Shown here piece by piece: positions 10,001-19,600 of a stretch of DNA of 64,000 bases. Under the pieces are notes generated by a model. It searched no databases, was not told the DNA's origin, and was given only the letters and a program-made list of their open reading frames with translations. The DNA is from Haematococcus lacustris (taxonomy: Eukaryota > Chlorophyta > Chlorophyceae > Chlamydomonadales > Haematococcaceae), in contig JASKMD010000015.1 in NCBI GenBank assembly GCA_030144725.1, forward strand, positions 1,427,054 to 1,491,053. The letters are read 5' to 3'. Each line of letters begins with the position of its first letter. Position 1 is the first letter of the stretch. Position numbers and translations under genes: made by a program.

Positions 10001-13000
10001 AATGGCAAGAGGGGAGATGCATTGCTGGCGAGGGCATTTGGTAGCTTGAGGCAACAACAAAATTGGCAAGGACTTATGCGGCATAGGCCCTTTGTGGCAG
10101 CTATAAACTTCTACTGTTACAGCTTTTACATCAACCATGGGGCTTTAGCTCACATGGTAGAGCGCCCGCTTAGCATGCGGGAGGTAGGGGGATCGATACC
10201 CTCAAGCTCCAACTGTATTTGCGACTCTGGTTTTTGTGTCTATCAGCTTGATCTTGGTTTTTGTGTCTATCAGCTTGATAGGCATGGTAGCCAATCATCC
10301 ATATCCTCTGTACCTTATGCCCTCTCATGATACAATACACGCAGGTGTCCCCCATGTAGTGCAGCATAACAGCTATTGCAGCATAACCACGCACATACAT
10401 CATTATGTAGCCTCAGTGCCCACTGGTGTGTGACGATCCATGTCGTCTGATTTATATCAACTGCAATGTGATGCTGTCACTAAGAGGCAGCCATTATCCC
10501 ACGGAGTGTTTCCAGTGCCTTGCTATATGACTTGTGATGGCTCACAGCACCTTGAAACGTACCCGAGTCTATAAAATACCTACATGTTACCTGCATGTAA
10601 TTCTTTTTAGTTCACCGACATTTCAAGGGGCCTAGGGGGGAGGTGTTCAGGGATGGTGAGGAAAAGGGTACCGTGGTTCATAGATGAGAGGTTAATCACA
10701 GGAAGGAGCTATGGCCAAGGAAACTTATGCCAACAGTCGCCAAACCACCACCGCTCTCACCGTTTGCGCATCAGGCTTGTGCAACCCGGAGCACAGCTTG
10801 GCCAACGCACGGTTTGCCGCGATGCCAGCAGAGCAACGGAAGCCCACCTCTGAGGCTAGTCGGGCACGGGCCTCCTGGGCAACTTGGCTGCCCTCCTGCA
10901 CCCGCACACAGTGTGGCAACATTGCCAGATAGAGGCAAGTGTGGCTGCGGTGCACCGAGTCAGGCAAAAAAAACACATTCACAAAATAGAGGTGAGGGTG
11001 GACGAGGCTGGGTCAAAGAGGTAGGTACACTCTCGGTGGCATGCAGTGTGGCCAGAGATGGCAGGGCAGGGTGAAAGGCAAAGTGGAGTAACTGATGCAA
11101 ATTGGGCTGAGGAGCACATCACAAAGGAAAGAGGACAAAGGATGTGGGGTGGGTCCAATGGTGAAAGAGACACGCACCTGCAGCATACGCACCCATGGCG
11201 GGTGAGGAGTATGGATGAGCACCTGGCAACCTCCTTCCCGCACCCCTGCCAGGTCAGCAAGGCTTTGCTGCGCACCCTTGCCTGCCTCTCCGCCGCCCGC
11301 CCCTGACAGAGTCAACAGTCTAGACCCGGACCCTGGCCCTACCCAGCCCGCGACAAGCCCCTGGCCTGGCCCAGTCTTTGACCAGCCAGTCCCTGGCTGC
11401 TTCTCGTTGTCTGCCTCCCCCGGCACCAGGGGTAGGGTGAGGGTCGTTGGGTCGACAGCTGGCTGGTGGCCTTGACCAGCAGCAGCAGCCGAGTCCGTGG
11501 CGGCACCATGGTCAGCACAAGCAGAAGGGATGAAGGCAGGGGCTGAGGCAACAGCGTCAGCGGCTGGGGCGTCAGGGGCTGGGGAGGAGGCGGCACCCTT
11601 GGTGGCGGTAGGAACAGAAGCAGGGAGCAAAGGGGGGAGGGCAGGGCGAGGAGTGGTGGCGAGGGTGAGGGTGGGGGTGGGGTGGGTGGCAGAGGTGTTG
11701 GTGGGCGTGGGGTGGGTGTGGGAGGCTAGGTGAGCGACACGTAGGTCTTGGGGCCTCCAGGCTGAGTCCTGGGTCAGGGCCACGCCTGCCTGGTGCACCC
11801 AGCCAACCCACCCCCTGCTGCTGCTGCTGCTGCCCTCTCTGTCTTGCTCTGTGCTGGGGGCTTGCCGCAGGCGGGCTAACACCACCTGTGCATCAGGAGC
11901 AGCAGCAGGAGCGTAAGTAGGTGAGCGGGCATCTCCATGGTGACAGCCACAGCAGCATCTGTGCAGCAAGGACTGTGGCATGAGTCAGGGTTCACATCCT
12001 GTTTCTGCGCTCACAGGCGCCTCAATGTTGTGCAGCTAACTGGGCTTGGCACCACCCGGCACCACTCCGTCTGTAGTGAAGCTGAATGAGGGGTGGAAAG
12101 CAAAGCAGCACCGGGTATGCAGACCACAGCTGCACCAGCCAACAGAAGCCAACCCTGGCAGCAGGGGTTGTGGTTGTTGGAGATGTGACTTAAAGCACCT
12201 TAGCCCTCAGCCTAGAGCCGCCATTGCCTTGGAACACTAAGCGTGGACCACTACAATACGGTGTTTTCGTCTGTGTGGAGTTCCCATGCACATGGCATAC
12301 ACATGGCATACACATGGGCATGGTCGCCAACTACCTACACTACACAGTGTGTATTGCCTGACCCAGAGGGCTAAGATGTAGAGTTGGCATGACCTGCAAG
12401 CTGATGACAGCTTGAATGGGGGGTGCACACACTACTGTGTCACAGCAGGCTGCTGCTGCTGCTGCTGGTGGGCCTTGGGTGGCTTGTCTCGCAGCCACTT
12501 GTACCCCAGCTCAGGGTACTCCTTGGTATTGGCTGGCAGAGCTCCCTGGTCTGGCCACCAGCACAGCTCCAGTGGCCGCCACCTGCTCTCCCCAATGCTC
12601 TGCATGTTCAGAGCTGCATTGCAGTCCCCGTCCAGCCACCTGCCTGGCTGTGGGGCTGGCTTGGCATTGGCAGCCTTGCCCTGGGCCTTGCCTGTGCCCT
12701 TGGTGAATGACACTAGGAGCTATTGCAAGGGAGGGGTATATCGCAGTATTTTTTGTCAAAATGAACAAGCTGATGCTGGTCACGAAGGGTCCAGGACCAT
12801 CACATGGCTGGTTACGCAGTTGGTCCCGACTGGTAACGAAAAACAAATATCACACCATATATTATCAAGCCAAGAAACATTTTATATAAAATGACATACA
12901 CAAAAAGAAAATTTCGGCTACGAAGCAGCCGAGGCCAGCCAACGCAAGGGTCCGCTTGGTAACGAAAGCCAGGCCTAGAAAACAAGCTTTTGGTTCCGAT

Positions 13001-16000
13001 CGTTACGTATAACGCAAAAAATAATCACTGGTATATCGCCCTTTGGCTCACTGGCACTTGTCAGCCGTTAGCTCGCAACTGGATGCCGCAGCGTGCCTCC
13101 ACCACAAGCCAAGGTGATGTGCCGGAGTCACGCAAGAGTGAGTCAGTACTAACCTCTCTTTCTCATTCAAGCCAGGGTTGGCCAGTGGGGTGGGGGCTGA
13201 GACAAGAGTGACCTGTAACCCACATGTGTGATGTCTACAAACACCTCGTCCAGGCCCAGCCGGCAGCACGGGCCGTAGCGGGACAGCAGCTGCAGGATGC
13301 GCTTGCTGGCAGCCCGGTACGGAGTCAGGTCCTCCCCTGGCACCTGCCGTCACATATTAGGTTCAGGTCGACACAAATTAATAGGTGTGACCAGGGTGAG
13401 CAGTGTGAGACCTAAGTCCTGAGTGACCTTAGACCTGAGAGACCTGAGACCCGAGTGGTGGATGGGCAGCCTCTGGGCAGCCAGTGGCAAGTGGGAGGTG
13501 AGGCCTAAGGGACAAGAATACGCCAGCACCGGACTGAACAGCAGCATCCCTGCCTAGGTGAGCTCCTGCTAACCCTGATTCTCCTACTGACCCTGCCCAT
13601 CTCCTGCCGGGCCCAGTAACCTAAGCAACACAGCAATGCTGAAGGATGGTGTATCACCAGCTCAGCTCACTTGACTAAACGCTGATTTAACTTGACAGGG
13701 GAATGCAGTAAGCTAATGGCAGGGCTTTGCAGGCTCCTTATGGGGTCGTCACCATTGGCTTAACTTAGCGCATTACTATGGGCCCCTTCCCAGCACCTTG
13801 GCCCTCAGCCTAGAGCCTTCATTGCCATGGGACACTAAGTGTGGACCACTACAAAACGGTGTTTTTGTCTGTGTGGAGTTTCCATGCACTTGGCATACAC
13901 ATGGCATGGTCGCCTACCACCTACACTATCGCCTGACCCATAGGGCTATGATGTAGAATTGGCATGACCTGCATGCACTAATTGTAAGCTAATGACAGCT
14001 CAAATGGGGGGGCCACACACTACTGTGCCACAGCAGGCACCAGCAGAGAGATGGCCTTTCCCAGCCCCACCAGCCCCACTGACCAGGATCAAGTCTGGGC
14101 ACACTCGCTTGGCGTCCACGATGCTCATCAGCTGCAGGCACAGGATGTAGGTACAGGGCCTGAGGTCAAAGCTAGGGTCGACCAACCTGCTAGGTCAGAG
14201 CCCTCTCGCCAGACTTGCCAGTCAGGTCCCAAGAATGAGTAAGACACAGGTTCAGCACAAGAGCAAGAGAGCAAGGTGCAGCAGCTCCAACATAACGCCC
14301 ATGCCTAGGCTGATGCTGTTTGCCTAAGGCTGACATTGCCAGTTGGGTGAGCAGGAGAGGTACCTGCAAGCCAATTACCTAGCCTGCTGCTGGACCAGCT
14401 GGTTGGTCTGGGTGACATCATTCCCTCACTCTCTAAACGCTGAGGCAGGCAACACACTTCTCCCCCTGGCATGTGGGGCACCATGGCTGTCATCATGAAC
14501 ACTACCAGTCCCCATCAGTCAGCTTGGTGGGCCAGGTGAGTGAGGGTCACACCAACTGGCCAGCTTGCCTCGTCAGTTGTGCACGGGGCACTGAGCCAGG
14601 TAAACGTGACGCGTGCACCACACGGGGCCAGTGCAGGCCAGCACAGGTGCATGGGCCTAGGGCCACACACAGTGTGCGGCAAGAGAACGAGGCACGAGGC
14701 GGGGCCAGTGGGAGACGGGGTATGGGGATGGGAGAGCAGGCAGTGGATAGCAGCAGCAGCAGCAGCCTCCGGCAGCAGTGGCAGCAGCAGCAGCAACCGG
14801 CAGCAGTGGCAGCAGCAGCCACAGGCATCAGTGTCGACAGTAGCAGCTGAGTCAGTTAGCATCCCAACACGGCTGGCACCTGGTGCTTTGCCATAAGTAG
14901 TACTGTAGAAATGTGCACGGGCCGGCAGCAGTAGCGGGTGGGGTGGTCACCTTGCCTACGCCTGCTGCCCTGGCCGGGTAGTTGCAGGTGACCACCAGGT
15001 ACTTCTGACTCACTCCCAGGGGTCGGCCTTGCAGGCGCGGGTCTCGCAGCTGCAGGGAAGAAGGGCCACCAGCTGAGGGCACCTCACCAGATGATCTACC
15101 TTTCCATGTTCCTAACATGAGTCAGCTGTGAGAACTGCACTCGACCAACTCAACTCAGCTCAGCTCTCGAGTGCAGCTGAGCTCAGCTCTCGAGTGCCTC
15201 ACAGGTCAGCTTTTGCGCCACTGGGCTCATACCTAGCACCTCCAGGAGGCAGGCATCGGCTGCGGATGTGCTTTGTATCTCACCAGCATATCTCACTGGC
15301 GTAGCTCAGTTCACTTGACCTAGCTGACTTGAACTGCCCAAACTTGGACCACTCACCTTCACTGACCAGCCCACCTGCCTTAACCTTACCTGACCTGCCC
15401 TGCCGTGCTGCCCTGACCTGCTGCCCTGCCTTGCAGCTGATGGCCACAACGTGCTGGTATGCAAGGCTGGCCCCTTCCCTCTCATGAACCCTGCCCAGCT
15501 CCCTGAGGAAAAGCTTGCTTCTGACACTCCATGTCGCACAGCAACAACAGTTTGTCCATGCACGCAAAGTGCATGTGGTGACTGCATGATGCAAGGTGGC
15601 AATGTAAGACGATGTTGCTTGCCTGTGCTTTGACTGCTTGCGGCTGTGTGCTACCAGCGCTTAGGGAAGCCTGGCATGCGGTTTGCATGCTCAGTTTCTT
15701 CCCCCTGTGCCCTCACTAGCTAGCATGCTCAGGTTGCTGCCTTGTGCTCGGGAGCAACAGCCCTCAGCCTAAGACCTGGCCCATGACAGTTCTAGCACTG
15801 CAACAGGCTGAGAGTTATAAAGCCTCACAGTCTCGTAGCCTGACTGGCTGGCTGGCGGGAAGGCAGGCAGGCAGCACTGTGGCACACTGGCCTCGGCGTA
15901 GTCTTACCTCCTCGCACTGCGCATAGAAGGCATCAACGTCAAAGTGCAAGATCACTCGGTCTTGGTCAGGAGGGGGCTCTGGGGATGTTCCTGCCTGCTG

Positions 16001-16048
16001 CAGCAGCCCTTGCTGCAGCTTCGGCGCTGGGCTTGAGCTCGCAGGCAT
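6075..16048 (-). CDS. POLI: DNA polymerase iota-like translesion polymerase (Y family), multi-exon
   Basis: Bypasses damaged bases in the nucleus. Exons with consistent phases: 15908-16048, 14951-15049, 14084-14131, 13224-13343, 11178-11885, 10761-10895, 9627-9687, 9101-9194, 8739-8877, one starting at 8319, one ending at 7699, and 6075-7322. They encode in order HFDVDAFYAQCEE (first metal site), GVSQKYLVVTCNYPAR (fingers), GEDLTPYR, LGLDEVFVDIT (catalytic Asp/Glu), SAGIAANRALAKL, a helix-hairpin-helix ALPGVGFK, CRGLDPTPV..GPPKS and the little-finger strands. The fingers motif is of the iota type, not eta, kappa or REV1. The last exon adds poly-Ala, a UIM/MIU-like EEDDRQLALRLQAEEE and a C-terminal QAKLDMFF, a textbook PIP box for PCNA. 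Exon 5 is a roughly 236-residue Pro/Ala/Ser insertion. The exon 10/11 borders in the poly-Gln/His region (7760-8200) are unresolved, and exon 6 could begin at 10944. Confidence 0.85.
6978..7020. repeat. (CTG)n trinucleotide run coding poly-Ala in POLI
   Basis: About fourteen uninterrupted CTG/GCT units. On the minus strand in the POLI frame this reads as a run of 14 alanines within the last exon. Such runs are prone to length change. Confidence 0.85.
7805..8080. repeat. Imperfect GTG/GCT trinucleotide region in POLI
   Basis: Runs of GTG (about 8006-8030) and GCT (about 8046-8073) with further interrupted GCT to 7805. On the minus strand one frame reads [17 protein letters not shown] and another poly-Ala. 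It sits between two conserved little-finger segments of POLI, so it is either a coding insertion or an intron; the sequence alone does not decide. Confidence 0.6.
9325..9540 (+). mobile_element. 3'-end remnant of Fanzor-like element, copy D (POLI intron 7)
   Basis: Runs parallel to the 3' flank of copies B and C: CATGCCAA.TCT, AGCCCTA, GGGTCAGGCAGTGATGTAGG, CCATGTCCATGTGCAT, ACTCCACACAG, CGCCGTTT, then GTGGTCC and TAGT.TTCC. There is no coding part left. It ends in repeated CTAGTGGTCCCTAGT and CTAGTGGC motifs (9455-9505). Confidence 0.55.
10139..10211 (+). tRNA. trnA-AGC: tRNA-Ala (anticodon AGC)
   Basis: A 73-nt cloverleaf without intron. The acceptor stem GGGGCTT pairs with AAGCTCC (one G-T). 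The D stem is GCTC/GAGC. The anticodon arm CCCGC-TTAGCAT-GCGGG gives AGC for alanine. The T arm is GGGGG-ATCGATA-CCCTC, with A in place of the usual first T of the loop, as also occurs in plant tRNA-Ala. The discriminator is A. The internal A and B boxes are intact, and TTTTT follows 19 nt downstream. The gene lies antisense inside intron 6 of POLI. Confidence 0.95.
10229..10280 (+). terminator. Pol III terminator, duplicated
   Basis: The string GGTTTTTGTGTCTATCAGCTTGAT occurs twice in direct repeat at 10229-10252 and 10257-10280. Each copy carries a TTTTT stop signal for RNA polymerase III; the first lies 19 nt past the tRNA end. Confidence 0.6.
12195..12455 (-). mobile_element. 3'-end region of Fanzor-like element, copy B (POLI intron 4)
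   Basis: Immediately downstream (minus strand) of the copy-B reading frame. About 260 bp align by eye at high identity with 13793-14038: GCACCTTRGCCCTCAGCCTAGAGCC at one end, then GTGGACCACTACAA-ACGGTGTTTT, GCATACACATGGCAT, GCCTGACCCA, GATGTAGA.TTGGCATGACCTGCA and a CACACTACTGTG end. No ORF lies in it. In known TnpB/Fanzor loci this position holds the guide (omega) RNA, but no RNA is shown here. Confidence 0.6.
12432..12713 (-). pseudogene. Fanzor-like element relic, copy B, RuvC-III and tail
   Basis: About 93 residues read without a stop. A basic Lys/Ala linker (KGTGKAQGKAANAKPAPQPG) is followed by WLDGDCNAALNMQSIGESRW, LELCWWPDQGALPA, KEYPELGYKWLRDKPPKA and a poly-Gln end. DCNAALN matches the DxNAAxN RuvC-III motif of TnpB/Fanzor, with the catalytic Asp kept but Gly in place of the usual Arg before it. 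The N-terminal domain, RuvC-I and RuvC-II are absent upstream, so it cannot make an active nuclease. It is in the same orientation as the host gene POLI. Confidence 0.6.
13793..14038 (-). mobile_element. 3'-end remnant of Fanzor-like element, copy C (POLI intron 3)
   Basis: A second copy of the 250-bp non-coding 3' region of copy B, differing by scattered substitutions and small indels. It stops about 45 bp from the donor site of POLI exon 3 and has no coding part. That the 3' region alone survives suggests 5'-truncated or end-only copies. Confidence 0.6.
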
Positions 16049-16688
16049 GGTGGGGAAGGCACTAAGGGCGTGTCTGGAGTGACATGTTGGGCACGCTTGT
16101 CATCTCCCCTGAAAAAGTCTGCTTCCTAATCGTAACAGACCGTCGCGGCTGCTGGCATTGTGTCGCATCGCGATGGCATAGCTTCCGAACGCCCATGACA
16201 CTCTTCGAGGATCGGCGCCAACGAGGCTACTGGCTTGCTGTGTGCAAAGTCAAAGTCAAAGTGCAAACTTGTGATTTGGCATCTGCGTGGTGCGCGCACA
16301 AGAGAAGCCTGTTGTCACACAGCGAGTTCATAACCGCACATCGAGTATGCTTTGCATGACGCCAATCTGTGGCATTTTCCCTCGGGGCAGGGGCCGTGGC
16401 TTGCCTAGCTGCAGGTCACAATGTTGCCTGTGCAGCATACGTGCACAACGTGCAAAATACAGCCTTTGCTGGGGATGTCACAAAGAATGGGAGGATCACT
16501 GCCAAGCAGCGCCTCGTACCGTGTGCAGAACACACTTCAATGGTTGTGCGCCAAGCAGCTGCTGCCAAATAGCTTGCCATAGGTATTTACTGGGTGCAAG
16601 GATGCAACATTTGCACCCGGACCTGAATGAGCGCAGACGTTGCCTCCAACAAAGGATGCTGTCGCTGGGGAACGCAAGGCTGGACCGC
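16049..16688. other. Intergenic: POLI upstream region and 3' side of the next gene
   Basis: About 640 bp between the POLI start codon and the stop of the next minus-strand gene. The POLI promoter should lie here. I see no clear TATA box, no conserved exon and no RNA gene. The plus-strand ORF across 16287-16889 overlaps the final exon of the neighbour antisense and has no family features. Confidence 0.5.
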
Positions 16689-19600
16689 TTACTCGCCGTC
16701 GCCGGCATCCTCTCCATCGGCACCGTCCTGCGCATCGCTCTCTACCACCTCACCCCTCGCCCTTGCCTCATCGTCGGCAACCTGTTTTTTACTCCGCCGC
16801 TTGCGTTTCGTCACCACCGGTTGATCTGCCGGCTCCGGCGACGCTGCCGGCTCCGGCGATCCTGCCGGCTCCGGCGACTGACGGGCTGACACACGGGCAG
16901 CGGTATCGTCCTCTTCCAGTTCTACGCTGGTGAAGTCATCGTTCAATGACGGGGAAAAGATATCCTCGGCGTAGGCAGCTGACAAGTTGTCGGTCGTGGC
17001 ACCTGCGCAACCACGTGGCAAAAGGTCCTGTCTCCTTCCTCACCGCCCCAGGTACGGCGGATTCGCTCCCACCTCACTGCACCCGCCCCTCGCGACACAT
17101 CACATGCATCTCATCCCTTAGTCAGGCTTGCCGAAAGGTGTACCCCATTAGAAAAGCACAAGCCGCCCCCCACCCCTGCGCTGCTGTGCTCACTTCAACG
17201 TCACCTCAAAAAGACCAATTCAGCCGCCCCCTCACCCACTGCACGCTCACCTGGCAGGGTGCCCTCCAGATATTGGTCCAGCAGGTCCTGCTCACTGATC
17301 TGCTGGGCGGCTTGCTGTGCTGTGCTGCTGTCGGCGTCATCAGTGCGCAGCAGGAACAGCGCTTCATCCATGATGTCCAGCTCTTCCTCTTCAGCCTGTG
17401 TGCCCAGGGCAGGTTCACAGGGTGCTACTAGTGGTCATGAAGGCTGGGTTGGGTTGGGTTGGGCTGGGCTGGGCTGGGCTGGGCTGGGCTGGGCTGGGCT
17501 GGGCTGGGCTGGGCTGGGCTGGGTTGGGCTGGGCAGCAATGATACATTGAATGATGGCACGTTCAGTGTGCACAAGGGGGCCTCCCACCCCCTCCCTGAA
17601 CAACAAACATATCAGCCCCTCTCCTCAATTCCCCCACCCGGCCCTGAGGCCCCCAGCTGCCCCGTCACCTCCTGGGGCAGCTTGCGCGTGATGTCATCGC
17701 TGTTCTGGCGCAGCCACTCATTGAAAGTGTCGAACTCGTTGTGGAACACCAGCTCAGACCGGGCCCAGGCGGCAATGTGGTTTGGGGCTTGGGGCTGCGA
17801 GGGAGCACGGGGCAGGAAGGAGGCTGCACAGGCTGAGCAGAGAGAGCCAGCCAGGGGGTAGCCAGGAAAGAAGCAGGTTGGTGCAGGCCGCAGCATGTGC
17901 CCTCCATGATGACGCTTTTATACCTTGATTATCGTCAGCCTGGTGGTACTTCTGGTCGGGGCTATGCTTGCCAGACTAAGGGCAGGGGTGAGAGGCAAAC
18001 AGGCTGAATGATGTGGTGGGCTTGATGAGGCAGCAGCAAGCCATGAGCTGCATCCCAGGTCATGTGGCATGACAGCCTGGACCATGGGAGAGTGGAGCAT
18101 GACTTGAGGCGGTAAACATCTACTCACAACATTTCTGTTACTGCTGTCATCGACAAGGTGCTACTGCTGCTGCTGCTGGGGTGGGGGCTGCAACTGGTAC
18201 TGCTTACGAGTGATGGTATAGCGAGCAAGTTCCCAAGCGGCATTACATACTGTGAAAGCACTTGTTTCTCCAGCCTCGCCTGATCCTGACCCGCTGGCTC
18301 GACGCATCACATGTGTAGTTCCGTTTGGACGCAAACAATTCTAAACCCGTCACCCACCCCGAGCTTGTAGTCATCCGCCTCGAAGGCGTGCATGATACCG
18401 GCCACGCGCCGGGTGTTTGCGTAAATGTTGACGCCCTTCTCGCGCGAGTGGTGGTGCGCCTCCCAAGCTAGAGCGTGGATGTCGTCGCGCTCCTCATGCC
18501 GCCGCCGCCAATACTCCTGCAGCCGCACAACCGCAGAACAGAGTAACGCCGACGATGACTTGGAAGCGTCCAAAAGAGCAAACGCAACGCGCAGTTTCTG
18601 CAGTGGTCCATACTGGCTGTACGCCTCGCTGTGCGCACTTCTTCAATGAAGTTCTCCAGCTGCGCGGCGCTTGGCCGGTTGTTCAACAGGTGGTGGAGGT
18701 GAACGGGAAGCGTGGGGTCCTCGTCGTGATCGGGCCGCATTTGCCTGCAGCACCGTCAGCAGGAGCATCAGCAGCACTGCAGACAGGAAGACGGCACTAC
18801 ATGCCTACTGCAGCCCCTTCCCTCCCCTTCCTTGCCTCCCCCTCGCCCTCCCCCCTGTTGCCCTCCCCTTCAACACTGCTGCCCTGCCCTTCATCCTACT
18901 TTCCTCCCTCCTTCCGTTTCCCCTAACTCCCTCCCGCCTCCTCTCACTTGTAGATGTCAGAGCCAATGTATTCACGCAGCACTGACTTCTCCACCCCATC
19001 CTCCTCCAGGCCAGCCTGCACCCCATACTCAACCTCTGCAGGGAACAAGCCAGCAGCAGCAATTGAGGGAAGGAGGCGAAGGTAAAGGCAGGGTAGTCCA
19101 TCACAGCCGCAGTCACAATCACTGTACCCCGACCGCAACAGTTCCGTGTTGGGGCAAAATAGGCTGCGGCAAGGAGCAGGGGAGGGCAGGCCAGGCGCAA
19201 GGGCGTGAGAACAGGCGTGATGGAGGGGAAAGGGTAGGGAGCAGGCTCAGCCTTCCATAGGCCTGTACAGCAGTCACGTTCCAGGCCTCCCCTTCATTCC
19301 CACACCTGTCCATTCCCACCCACCTACCTCCCCTGCCCTACTTTGTGCTGCCCCCTGCCCCTTGGCCCCAGCACCGCCCCTACCCTGCCCTGCTTCGTGC
19401 TGCTCTCTGCCCCTTGGCCCCGGCCCCATTCCCAGCTTGTTTGCCCACCCACCAGCCAGACTGCCGCCCTCCACCCGCAGGTCCTGCACCTCCACCTGCG
19501 GCCTGGGCCTCCCCCCAACCCCCAGCACCCCATCCTGCCCCTGCTTCTCCAGCCCCAGCTCCCCCAGCTCTGGCTGCGGCTGCAGCAGGTCCAGCTCAGC

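Noticed and set aside
18358..18740. Frameshift in the plastid-type gene
   Set aside because: A 122-bp intron (donor GTGCGC at 18638, acceptor CTGCAG at 18517-18522) restores a single frame with matching phases, so no error need be assumed.
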